Assembly: GCA_949318235.1 (NCBI GenBank)
Contig: OX439128.1
Span: forward strand, 48,693,432 to 48,757,431
Reading direction: 5' to 3'
Length of the DNA stretch: 64,000 nt
DNA from: Ecdyonurus torrentis
Taxonomy: Eukaryota; Arthropoda; Insecta; Ephemeroptera; Heptageniidae
A program made the translations under genes and the position numbers. Shown piece after piece: positions 36,035 through 55,300 of this stretch. Every line of letters starts with the position of its first letter. The stretch's first letter is position 1. The notes beneath the pieces were generated by a model, which had not been told where the DNA came from, did no database searches, and saw nothing but the letters and a program-made list of their open reading frames with translations.

Positions 36035-38485
36035 TTACTGAGGTCGTGGAGGGTTGGGTGAGGTTGTTGTATGATTAGTAAGTTTATTTGCATCATCATG
36101 ATTAAAAGGACTATGAGGAGGTGGAGTAGGTAGAGGTGGTACAGGAGGAGGAGGTGCTGGTTGATTGTGAGGTGGTATTGCACGTCGTATATTACAAAAT
36201 GGTGCAAATAAAGCAGCGCTATGATTAGCTAGATTAGAATCAGAATTATTAGTACATAACGAATACATAGAATCCCATGCAATGTGCATTGGATTAACAA
36301 ATTCTGATGGTGTTCTATGACCTGGTTGACTTGTAATTGATGGCGGATGTGTTGTTGATGTAGGTTGATGTTGAGTATGAGGTTGATGATGTGACGTTGG
36401 TGGAGGAGGCAAGTTGTTTTGTTGATGCTGAATTGCAGGCACCAGAAAATGAGATTCCCACCAATAGTCACTAGCTGTAGCATCGGCCATATTGACTGTA
36501 ATGTTAAGAAGAAAACAAACACAAGAGAAATTAGTTACTGTATGTAAATTATTATGAAAAAACTATAGGGCAGGGGTGTCAAACTCAAATCGCATGCCAG
36601 GCAAAATCCGGCCTTAGAAATCATTTGCGGGTGGCAGGCTTTCACTGATGGGGGGGGGGGGGGGGGGGGTAGGGCCCCGCTGGAGGCAAAAAAAAGGGGG
36701 CGTGGCTATTGATTTTTAAGCAAATTATGTATGTTTTACTGAAAATATTAACATCGTTAATATATAACTATGAAAAGAGGGGACTAAAACTGTAATTATA
36801 GAACTTTTTTTATTAGTATTATTACTGTATAGGCTATATTTTTTATTATTACCCTTCTTTTTTTTTAATTAGAGGTTCTGCGGGCCACACAAAATGACAT
36901 CGTGGACTGCGTGTTTGACACCCCTGCTATAGGACTTTTATGCATATATTTTTATTGTAATATTAACTTTATTAAGTATAAAGATTCTTATGTGCAAGAG
37001 AAGTAGCAGAAGAATTGCATGAATTTAAGTTTTTTTTAGTGATATAATAATAATAATAATCACAAAACAATTTATGTAATCCCAAAGAAAGAAACTGGAA
37101 CCAATTTTTGATGGTAGGTAGGTATTACCGTATAATTCTTTAATCCCGAGATCTTTATGTTACAGTCTCATTAAAACAAGTATATTTATTGACTAACAGA
37201 GAAGCAACTGTTTTGAGGCCGACTTAAATTGATTTTGATCACATCCGTGTCCGTTTCAACGTTCTGTGCATGGGTAGTAAGTTGGAACGGAATCTGATGT
37301 GGTCAAAATTGCTGAAAGTCAGTCTCAAAACAGTTGCTTCTTTATAAGTCAATAAGCATTTCAAAAATTGGCTTAAGAGTTATCATTTACAATGAGTCAT
37401 GCAATAGATACAATTTTACTAGTCTTTACAAAGTGTATCTCACCTGGTCTCCGAGGCGGTTGTCTCTGTATCTGCCTTTGATTAAGATTAGTCAAATGAG
37501 GAGAGGGAGGTGTATGAAATGGTGTTGGAGGAGGAGGGGGTGGTGGTATTGGTGGGGTAGTTGGTGGGCTTGTAGGTGGCAATTTGCGAGGGATATACAA
37601 TGAAGGACATGTTGAAACAGAGCTACAACTAGATCTACGTCGTCTCTTTATGCCAGCAAATCTAGCTGCTCTTTCTTCTCTCGTTTCACTAGCAAGTCTG
37701 TGCTGTTGTCTTACTCTTGCTGCAGCCAATCGAGAAACCCTCTGATCTGCTGTTTCATGTGCTAGGCGTGCTTGCTGTCGTATTCTTAAGGCTTCTAGCC
37801 TTTGAGCCCTCTTCTCTGGGGCCTCATTTGCTAATCTTAAACGCTGCCTCTGCCTTAAATCTGCTAGCCGTAAGGCCCTTTGATCTGACGACTCATTTGC
37901 AATCCGCTGCCTCTGACGAATCCTTAAGGCCTCCAGCCTTCTGGCTCGTTGATCGGGTGTTTCGGAAGCCAGTCTCAACCTCTGACGATGTCTTAATGCT
38001 GATAGACGGGCAGCTCTTTGCTCAGATGTTTCATGAGCTAGCCGAAACTTTTGTCGTTCTCGGAGTGCTAACAGCCTTGCAGCTCTCTGTTCCGGAGTTT
38101 CAGATGCTAGGCGTAGTTGTTGTTGTATTCTTTGGGCCTCCAGTCTTGCAAGTCTACGTTCTGGAGTTTCGCTAGCTATTCTTCGCCTTTGCTGACGTCT
38201 ATTTGCCTCACGACGCGCAGGTAAGTTAAGAGATTGCAGATAGTATCTACTAGAATGCTGCGAGTTTTGGTCAATACTCTCGAGATTAGAATGATCGTCG
38301 TGTTCTCTAGGGTGTCCTTGAAAACTACTATTGCAGTTATTCTCACTTGGCTGCAGACATGCTTGAGGATCTATGCGAGAGGAGTAGAAATGCTCGGCGT
38401 TCTGACCAGGAGGGGAGATTGGCGTGCTTTGTTCTCCACTATGGGCACAATCGTTGTAATCGTAGCTGTCTTGTTTTATGGGCAT
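36035..38485 (-). CDS. STPR-domain (FMBP-1-like) nucleic-acid-binding protein
   Basis: Two coding exons on the - strand: 38485-37444 and 36495-36035, joined in phase 1, giving about 500 aa. Residues about 96-280 are eight tandem 23-residue repeats of the type RLASETPEQRAARLLALRER. This is the score-and-three-amino-acid-peptide repeat (STPR) first described as the DNA-binding domain of silkworm fibroin-modulator-binding protein 1. A basic KRRRR follows, then a Ser-rich segment and a proline-rich tail (runs of 6-7 Pro, PPHSP, SPNPPRP) typical of low-complexity activation regions. I chose the ATG giving MPIKQDSYDY. The frame stays open to a CAG acceptor at about 38516, so an upstream coding exon is possible. 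The intron 36496-37443 holds a hAT MITE and a family A MITE. The role is probably transcriptional; the target is unknown. Confidence 0.9.
36571..36926. mobile_element. hAT-type MITE with 8-bp target duplication
   Basis: Ends CAGGGGTGTCAAACTC and GTTTGACACCCCTG are the classic hAT-like termini. Flanks CTATAGGG (36563-36570) and CTATAGGA (36927-36934) form an 8-bp duplication with one mismatch. The body has a poly-G run. It lies in the STPR-gene intron. Confidence 0.92.
37186..37354. mobile_element. MITE family A, copy 2
   Basis: Intact copy from TTATTGACTAACAGAGAAGC to the inverted TTATAAGTCAATA end, with ACTGTTTTGAGGC and its complement inside. It lies in the STPR-gene intron. Confidence 0.88.
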
Positions 38486-39173
38486 CCGAGTAAACAACGA
38501 TGTTGGATGTGGAAACTGGGAACAAAATTATTAATAACAGTACCGTCATTTTGTGTTTTTTCTGACATTTTTTCTATAGGTTAGAATGCGCTGACAACTT
38601 CATGCATTTTACATAACTTACATTGTAATTTTTCCAAATTTCCTTTGTAGTATGTGTAAACATCAGAGTATGCTGTTATTTTAACAAATATTTAGTTTAA
38701 TTCCCGTTTTGTTTTACCGGGAAAATAAACATAAATACATATATATGTACTGTAATATTTAGTGTTTCCATTTATGGAAATCATATGAAATCATATACAA
38801 ATTTATAAGTTTAATTGGTGTTTTCACTTGAACTGCGCACATTTACAAAAACAAATTGACTTATTTTTTACTGCGCATCGCTTGAGCTGAAAAATTAGAT
38901 TTATAAACGTTTTTCGAAAGCAATCGAATATATTTATGTTCAGAAGAAATTTATTTAATTGTAAACTTTTAGTTTTAAGTTTTGCCACTACTGCAGAAAG
39001 AAAGGTAAAATAGTGGCGCTAGTGTACAACAACTTCTCCTTTTTTCTCATTCTATTTACCCCTATTTTCCTCCTTTCCCCCTTTTGTTGTTATTATTTTT
39101 GGCGGGTGATCAAACTGCGGAGAAGCCGGAATTTGTAATTTATTTTGGTAATACTGATTTTAATTAAAATACC
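38486..39173. promoter_or_regulatory. Divergent promoter region between the STPR gene and MIS12
   Basis: The two start codons point away from each other across about 690 bp. No transposon is seen here, in contrast to the flanks, and no clear TATA box. On the - strand a short upstream reading frame (MSEKTQND) at about 38568 precedes the STPR gene in another frame. The shared interval suggests a bidirectional promoter. Confidence 0.5.
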
Positions 39174-47431
<8,258 letters not shown>

Positions 47432-47904
47432 AATCTCATTCTTCCTTTGTACTGACATTTAGGGCTTTTACTTTGAAGTCTCATTCCTGTTATGGCACAA
47501 TGTTTTGTTGCCACTATTTAATATTTTTGACATATAATAACTAAAATTAATTATGCTGTAATTGAATTATTAATTAACTTAAAAGTTCTCTCCTATTTTC
47601 CTTATTTAATGTAATTATTATTTTTATTAGTTATGATTATTAAAAGAAAGTATAGTAATTGCTTTTTGCAAAGCATTTAAAGCTATGTTGATATTACATG
47701 AAAAAAAAATAGTATAAAAGTCATCTATATAAATATTATGATGAGATATTAGGGTCAGTGCTCACAATTAAAGCGTTATTTGATGCTTTTTACAATAGGA
47801 CACTTTGAAAGTTATAATCTGGATTTTAATGCAAAATACTTAAGAATATACTGAACCATAGATTATCAAGCCCAGACAGTGGTTTTGCTTTTGTTATGAA
47901 CCTG

Positions 47905-48035
47905 AGCTGAAGGAAGCAAGAGAAATATGTCAGGATAGAAAGTTGTGGAGGTCTATCACTGGGTCAGGCTAAAAACCATCTATGTTGTTGGCTTACCCCG
48001 AAAGAGACTATAGCGTCATGATATGTATGTATGGA
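47905..48035 (+). mobile_element. LINE 3' end, plus orientation
   Basis: AAGTTGTGGAGGTCTATCAC, GGGTCAGGC, GTTGTTGGCTTACCCCGAAA and TATAGCGTCATGATATGTAT match the complement of the LINE 3' region at 30885-30990. A short TATG repeat ends it. Confidence 0.85.
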
Positions 48036-48111
48036 CCTGAGCTCAGTGAGCAGCACAAGGAGACTGGGGCTTGAAGAAACAAGTGGTGACAGAATTCCAC
48101 ATCATAATTAA

Positions 48112-48427
48112 TTAAAGGCATAGAAAACATGAAAAAAAAATAGTATTTATATCACAAAACACATGATGGGACTTACATAAATACCTTAAGTTTGTCTGAA
48201 AACCCAACTGTAGCGCCGTAGCAGTGATCAGAAAACTTTAATTTATGCAACCAACACAACATTTTCATACTAATTTTTTACATGTTAAAGTGCATACTTT
48301 ACAGTTTTTTCACACTCTCTTGTGGGGCCACATTAACATTCTGGTAAAAATTATCATCAGCTTTGTAGATCCCATTTTGTGTTTAATGATTAAAAAAAAA
48401 GTTGTTTCATGTTTTCTATGCCTTTAA
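48112..48427. mobile_element. TTAA-flanked foldback element
   Basis: TTAAAGGCATAGAAAACATG / CATGTTTTCTATGCCTTTAA inverted ends starting with TTAA. The terminus is shared with 39913-40237 but the interior is different. Confidence 0.85.
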
Positions 48428-48477
48428 TTATGATAACATGTTGTAACTCTTTGAATAATAGTTTTATAATTTAACAA

Positions 48478-48722
48478 TAATTGGATAAATTAAGGAACAT
48501 TAAGAAATTAGCAAGGACCTACCTGTATAGTGAAAATGTTTTATAGTTAGGTGAAAAATCTTTCTATTATAGGTATAAAGAACATCATAGCTTTTGTCAT
48601 TGACTTTGAGATACAAGAAAATGTCTGTGCAAGTATAATTTTTCAGGCCTTTAGACCATATCTCTTCACTATATAAAGCCCTTGCTGGTTTCCTTGATCC
48701 TTTTCTTTTAATTTATATTATA
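48478..48722. mobile_element. Foldback family B copy
   Basis: Contains TTAGCAAGGACC / GGCCCTTGCTGG-type inverted modules and CATAGCTTTTGTCATTGACT in the usual family B order. Diverged. Confidence 0.5.
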
Positions 48723-49519
48723 AGTCTCCAAAAGTTAGGGAACAAGGTGTAAATAAAAGATGTATTTTTTGATTAAAAATATTTACTAAATATTTACTTC
48801 TTTTTTTTTAAAGTTACAAATAAATTATGTATAAGTTGTTTATTTTTTTCTAATACAGTTATAAAATATCTTAATCTAATTCTTATGTATAGGGGTGAGT
48901 CACTGACGTGCTGTTAAATAAGTCTTAATCTAGATTAAATGAATTAAAAATATTTATTTAAATTATTTTTACTGCCGTGTTAGTTTCTATGATTGAGAAA
49001 GTTCTAAATGCACAGTAAAGAGCAGTCCACAATATACACAGTGGGAAGTTTTTGAGTTTGTTCTATGAAAAATCAGACTAACAACCTTGGCAGTCTATTT
49101 TCTCATACTTTTCAAATGTAAAAAGAACTACAGCAAAAAAAGAAAAGAGTCTGGTTTTGCATTGGGCAACCTCAAATTAAGGATTAAACCTGTACTGGAA
49201 AAATCAAAATTTTCCTGAAAGAAAAAAAAAGGTTTTAGAACTTAAAAAAATAATAATAATAATGCCATTAGGAAAAAAGTGTGCTTTATGAGTTACATTG
49301 CATTGTGATTAGACATAATTAAGGTAAAAACTTGCATAGAATTACTTTTTTGTTTTATTTTTTCCAATTTATTTTATATTTAAATTTCCATCTTGTACCT
49401 TAGAAAATTAAGTTATTTTGCCCAGTTTAATAATATTCTAGTTGTTTTTAATTTTGTGACAATTTAAAAATGGTTAAAAATTAATTGCGAGAAATGTATT
49501 GGTAGTACAAGACATTATA

Positions 49520-49652
49520 TCAGTTCTTCCGAATAGAGATGTCGTTGACGAGTTTTTTTGCCATGCGACTATGAGCTCTATGAAAAGAACAGGTAAGATT
49601 CAAGGTCTCATCACAAAAAAACTCTACGACATTTCTATTTGGAAGAACTAAT
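49520..49652. mobile_element. Short foldback MITE
   Basis: Inverted ends AGTTCTTCCGAATAGAGATG / CATTTCTATTTGGAAGAACT, with inner GAGTTTTTTTG / AAAAAAACTC. Confidence 0.8.
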
Positions 49653-50209
49653 ATTTAAACTTCTATTTTGAAAAAAAAAAAAAAAAAAAAAATGAAATGT
49701 ATCCAAAAATAATTTTGAAAGTATTCTACAATTATTATTTTTTTTTTATTTTTTTTTTTTTTTTAAAGGTGGAGTGTTCCAGGACAGGTCAACCCTTAAG
49801 CTTTTTCAAAGAAGCACATTTTGGTGCATTTAATCTAAGGTAGTAGGTAGGTAGTTTTTATAATTATTTTACAAAATTTAAGATTGACTTTAAGTTTTAA
49901 CAATAAAAAAGGGGGACTTCTAGATATATTATTCACTTACATTATAAGTGTACAATATTGAACAATTTTAATTTAATAGAAATTTCATGACATTATTAAA
50001 TGAATGTCAGAATAAGACATTTATTAATATCTTATTTAAGAATGGGGGATTTTATTTACAATAAATTGTTCAATTATCTATTTCCTAACTGATGGAATCA
50101 TTAGGGAAGGAAGAATGTCATTATATGTCAAACATACTTCGCTTAGGAATTTAAATATACAGTTTTATGATAACTGTAATGAGAAATTAACATGTATATC
50201 TCTTTATTC

Positions 50210-51821
50210 CTAGCGAGATTCAAAATCATCAGCATCTTCAAACTGTGCTGGGTCCAGTTCCATTTCTTCATCTTGATTTGCTATACCATTCCTCTCTTCA
50301 CAGCTTTCTGAAATTATAAAGAGAGTATGATTAAAATACATTGAAAAAATAATTCATTGCAGTATTTCGATGTTTACCCATTGAAGTGAACGAACTACAC
50401 TTTACCAATTTCACTTAAAATGAACGATCTGCGTTTGGCGCTTCTACGCGTTTTAACATGAGAACTAGATTGGGGAACTAGGAATTTGTAAAGTGTAGAA
50501 CGTTCATTTTTCATAAAATTTGTAAAGTGCAGTTTGTTCACTTTGACGGGTAAGCATCGATTTAATGCTCTGTACTAATAAGATATAAACTGAGAAATAA
50601 ATTTATTTATTTATTCATCAATCCCTTCAAATTACGGAAGAAAAGACAAATATATTTTGGTAACGATAGGATGAAAATTTATAAAGGATAGAAATACCAG
50701 CAAGGGTCTAACCACAGCAAAAGTTCTATAAGAGGTTGAGGTTGTGAGTGGCACAAAGTTTAGTTATAAAATGTTTGTATAACCAAGAGCTTGTTAATGA
50801 AATGTAATGAAATTGTAATAAAATTGCATCTTGTGACACAGTGCGTATAAGGAAAAAACCATCGCGGTTAGAATTAATAAGTTTAAAAAAAATATTTAGA
50901 AAATATTTAGAAATATTTTCTAAATATTTTCTAAAATATTTTTTTTAAACTTATTAATTCTAACCGCGATGGTTTTTTCCTTAAACGCATATTATCGCTA
51001 AGTCGATCTTTTTGTTTTAATTTTAAGCTTTTGTAAATAATATTCGTTCTTTTTTATATTTTATTCGGCCCTTTTACTTGCCAACGTCAATAAGAGCACG
51101 TACTAAATTAATTAAACTATATGCCAAAGCGCATAATATTTATTCTATCTCTCCTACTCTATCATCTTTTTGCTTTTCCTACCCCAGTGTCAACATATAA
51201 AACGATGTAACTAGCGTGAATCACGATACTGTGCAGTCGGCGGGCGTAGTGCTCTCGCGAACTTTCTAGAGTTGGGGAACTCTGGGAAGTGAGGGAGGAC
51301 ACATATTGCTTGCTGGCTGCCTGTCTTACACCCCTCTTAGACACGATTTTATATTACAGTGTGAGGATGAGAGGTTTTAAATAGCAAGCCGAGTTTGCGC
51401 GCGCGATTTTAACCAATCAGCGCGTGCAGCTGCGGGGGCATCGCGTATAAAAACGCGGCTGCCACTTGCTTCCTCAGCTCAGTCAGCTAGCAGATGTGGT
51501 GTGAGCCATCTCTAGCTGTACAGAGCTCTCTGCCAAGCCTTACTGATGAGTCCTAGGTAAAGGACGAAACCGGTCTAAGGCAAAGAGTAAGTCTGATGCT
51601 GTTTTATAATGTTGTGTCTTTGACGTAGTGTGAGAACGTGAGATGCTAGGCACATCGTATTTTATTTTGACACTTTACCTCCATCCCTTTAACGTCTATT
51701 TAATAACTAGCTAAAGCTAGAATATTTGAATCCTAGTCCCAATTTACTATATCAATTAGAGAATTTTCGCGTTTTATTAATTTTCTACCAACTATTTTCT
51801 AAATATCTTGTGACAGTCGCT

Positions 51822-51856
<35 letters not shown>

Positions 51857-52106
51857 TTTTTTAACAATGATGTTAATTTGATGTGTGAAAAGTATACATG
51901 CTTTTTTGGACACCCTGTATAACTAAACCATGTGCCACATTAGACCTTGACCTCTCCATAGAACTTCTACTGTTTAGTTTACCACAGGCCCTTGCTGGTA
52001 TTTTTATCCTTTACTTTAATATTTATTAAATCAATTACATATTAAAATTACAATATTGCATTCTTCTTTAATCTTATTAGTATTGTTATATTTTTTTATT
52101 ATTGCT

Positions 52107-52146
<40 letters not shown>

Positions 52147-52278
52147 TGTATCGTGCTATACACCAGTCCCAGTCAAGACATTGTCTTATCGACAGGTAAG
52201 GACTTTCCAACTAATGGAAAAGCACACACGGGCCGGCCATGTAAAGTAATTGTATCTTCTTCTTCTTCTTCTTCTTCT

Positions 52279-52312
<34 letters not shown>

Positions 52313-55300
52313 CAATATTATGATTATCCTAAAGTTCACTCCTTCATCATGGTAAGAACCATGCAAGTTTTCATTATCCTTACCATTTAATTAACATATT
52401 ATAATTCAGTTTAGAACAGCATAGTTCAAGAGTAAAATGCAACTAATAATATTGCAGTCAAGTTTGTGAAACGTTTGAATATTATTATTCAATCTCCTAT
52501 ATATATTTTTTTATGGGCTTTAGTGGGCTGATTGGTTTATTGCAGACACATGACTTACAAATTGAGTGATGATTGGCTTAGATAATTTCACATTAGAGCA
52601 AGTTGGTATCACAATCTTATAATGCAGTAACATTGCTGCAGTTTAGTTAGTGTGCACATGTAATTCAATTTATTTACAATCAGGATTAGCTCATTTTACT
52701 ACTGACATACACACCTGCGTTAGTCGAGCGCAGTTGGATGATGGGCCCATCACCTCCTGAGGATTCCACCTCTTCATCCCCCTCTTCTGCATCAGCAAAT
52801 ATCTCATCCTCGGCTAAAATAACACAAGCTTGTTTAGAAATAATATCTTTGCAATATTGACAATCTATTATTACTTATTAGTAAAACTTGTTGAACTTGT
52901 TGAAACTGATGAAGTAGTGACTTAATATAGTGGATATTTAAATATTAAAGGGTTAGTCAACAATGGCTTTTTTGAACAGTGATCATCATGTTATTAAACC
53001 TCCCGGAAACGCAATCTCAAAATTTTAACTAATAATACGCTGAGAGCAAAAGCCATTTAGTGAACCCAAACCTACGTCACAACTACAACTTGCTCTCACA
53101 CTAGTTTGACGTGAGCGTGAGTTACTCTTATTTTTGCTTTCGCTACTTGACGTAATACTTTATGTATAAATATGTTGCTGTTTTTACGGCTACAGATATG
53201 TAGTAAAATAATTTATGCAAAGATGAGAGTACGGTAACTCAAGCTCGGGCCAAAGAAGTGCGAGAGAAAATAGATATAAAAATAGCTGTAACATAGGTTT
53301 GGTGTCGCTAAACGGCTTTTGCTCTCTTGTCAGTGCGTTAATAATAAAAAAAATTTGAGATCACGTTTTCGGGAGGTTTAATAACTTGATGATCACTACT
53401 AACCACCACTTTAACTACTGTATGCAATGGAAAACAACAATATTACTGTATTTGAGAAATTTAATAGAGAATTTAGGAGAGAATTGTGTTTTCACAAATT
53501 TAGGCTTCCTGCATAACAAAGGGTAAGAAAGAGTTGCCCAAGTTTGCAGATGGCATTGAGTGATGACTATGACTAATCACTCCGAACGTACGCAACACTT
53601 TCAGACCCTTTGTTATTGCCCTTATTATGCAGGAAGTCTAAATTTGTGGGAACACACTTCTCTTATTAAAATTATTAAATTATTGTGTCTTGCAATTTTA
53701 ATGCAATAAAAAGAACAAAATATTTTATCGCTCTATTTATGCAGAAATGTTTTTCTTAATAGTTATCTCTACAATAAATAATTCAGGAAAAATTTAATAT
53801 GAGAGGATTTATAATAAAAAAGATTTGATTGACAAATGTATATCTGTCTGTTTTTCAAACAAATCTTTTTATTAGTAATCTCTGCAGTTAAAATATAGGC
53901 CTATTCCTCTCACCATCACTAAAGCTGTCCTCTGGATCTGGATGGAGAGTTTGGCATTCTCGCAGTGCATCAAATAAAAGATTTAATACTCCTTTGTCGT
54001 CAGGAATGAAGCGAATCTCTGTCATACCTCCGTCGTATTCCTCATCTTCTGAACCACTGTCTTGCTCTGAAACATTACACAGAAATTTAACACATTGTCA
54101 CACACACACACACACACACACAAAGCAATAAATACGAAAATGGCTTGAGCCTTTCTACCTTTCCTCACTTTTGTTTGTCTATGTACACCTCTGGCCAAAA
54201 GTTTAAGAATGGGGCAACGGCGGCTGCTGCATTTGTGCTGTGGTTGCAGGTTGCCTACAAAAATCATTCTCAAACTTTTGGCCAGAGCTGTACTTTTTAA
54301 AGTTTGAAATATGAAAGATAAGAAATATTAACAAAAAAAAAAAAAAAAAAATGTACAGTCAACCAGGGTGAAATTGAAACTCCAAGCATGTGCAAGCTTT
54401 CCCTTTTCCCTATCTCGCTAGACACAGAGCACTTAAAAAGCGGGTCTGTGATTGGCTTTCAATTTCACCCCGCACTTTCAATTCCAACCTGGTTGACTGT
54501 AGCATTAATGTTTAACTTAATGTTTGCAATAAACTGAAATTGTTGTATGTATTGTACAGCTCTGGCCAAAAGTTCCCGAACAGGGCAGCGGCGGCCGCTG
54601 TGTTTTCTCATAAAGATAACGTTGTGAGGTTGTGGGGTGCCTATCAAATCATTCGGGAACTTTTGGCCAGAGCTGTACATACACCAATGACATACATACA
54701 CATCAAAAATGTACAAAGTTGTAAAGGGTTATACATATAGCCCATATGATGAGAAAATTTTGAAGTAACGTACGAGACTGGTTTAGTACCTGTTTTCTCA
54801 ACATCAGCATCCAGCATAAGGTATAGGCATTCATGAGGAAAGCTACTGAGATCTCTGGAAACAGCATGGAGAGAAATGTGTGGATATTCTAGAGAGAATC
54901 CTTCTCCTGAAGTACAGTCACTCCATGAAACACGACTGAAAATATAAATTGAATATTGAGATTGAGTGTATTTGCTTTTGATATACTGTAATGTATGATT
55001 CATAAATACATGTTTATAGAAGGGTAACTGTAAATACATACAAAATCTGTATGGATTATATTTATATATGATACATATATGGTGAATGACAATTTTTACA
55101 AAAAAAGCATGCTTGCTTCCACATATGTATGTACATACATATAAATTTTTTTGTTACATAAATATGTACCTACAGGCATACGGTGTATGATGTACATATG
55201 CAATGCATCATACTGTATACTGTGTACGTCCAGCATTCATAATTTAAAACTTGCTGTTTTAATGAGTGCAACATTATGGTAATGTTTATCATACAAAGGG

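Larger units (their letters stand above)
47432..50209. other. Convergent intergenic region, MIS12 / CLNS1A
   Basis: The 3' flanks of two convergent genes. It holds a LINE 3' fragment, a TTAA foldback, a family B copy, a small foldback and poly-A/T runs. An AATAAA lies at 50208-50203 on the - strand directly after the CLNS1A stop. Confidence 0.5.
50839..51804 (+). mobile_element. Hammerhead-ribozyme element insertion (PLE pLTR or retrozyme type)
   Basis: A 966-bp insertion with an 11-bp target duplication ATCTTGTGACA (50828-50838, 51805-51815). From the left it contains an inverted 3'-end fragment (TGCGTATAAGGAAAAAACC..), a forward 3' end (..CTAACCGCGATGGTTTTTTC, ACGCA near 50989), a spacer with promoter (51411-51483), the ribozyme (51537-51581) and the post-ribozyme segment 51576-51804. 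The last segment stops within CTATTTTCTAAAT, the same sequence at which the forward part starts near 50923. So the forward part is about one unit length (roughly 880 bp), circularly permuted. There is no reverse transcriptase or GIY-YIG frame, so it is non-autonomous. Confidence 0.85.
50640..52030. mobile_element. Foldback family B-like element interrupted by the hammerhead insertion
   Basis: The left arm (about 50660-50800: CCAGCAAGGGTCTAACCAC, AAAGTTCTATAAGAGGT, GTTTAGTTATA) matches the complement of the right arm (about 51915-52020: GGCCCTTGCTGG, TAGAACTT, TATAACTAAAC). The element at 50839-51804 sits between the arms. Confidence 0.75.

Noticed and set aside
37717..38175. 152-codon + strand frame opposite the STPR repeats
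   Set aside because: Antisense shadow of the 23-residue repeat array, which has a clear family match on the - strand.
54644..55039. 131-codon - strand frame over a CLNS1A exon treated as a separate gene
   Set aside because: It contains the CLNS1A exon 54790-54935; the extra residues on either side are intron.
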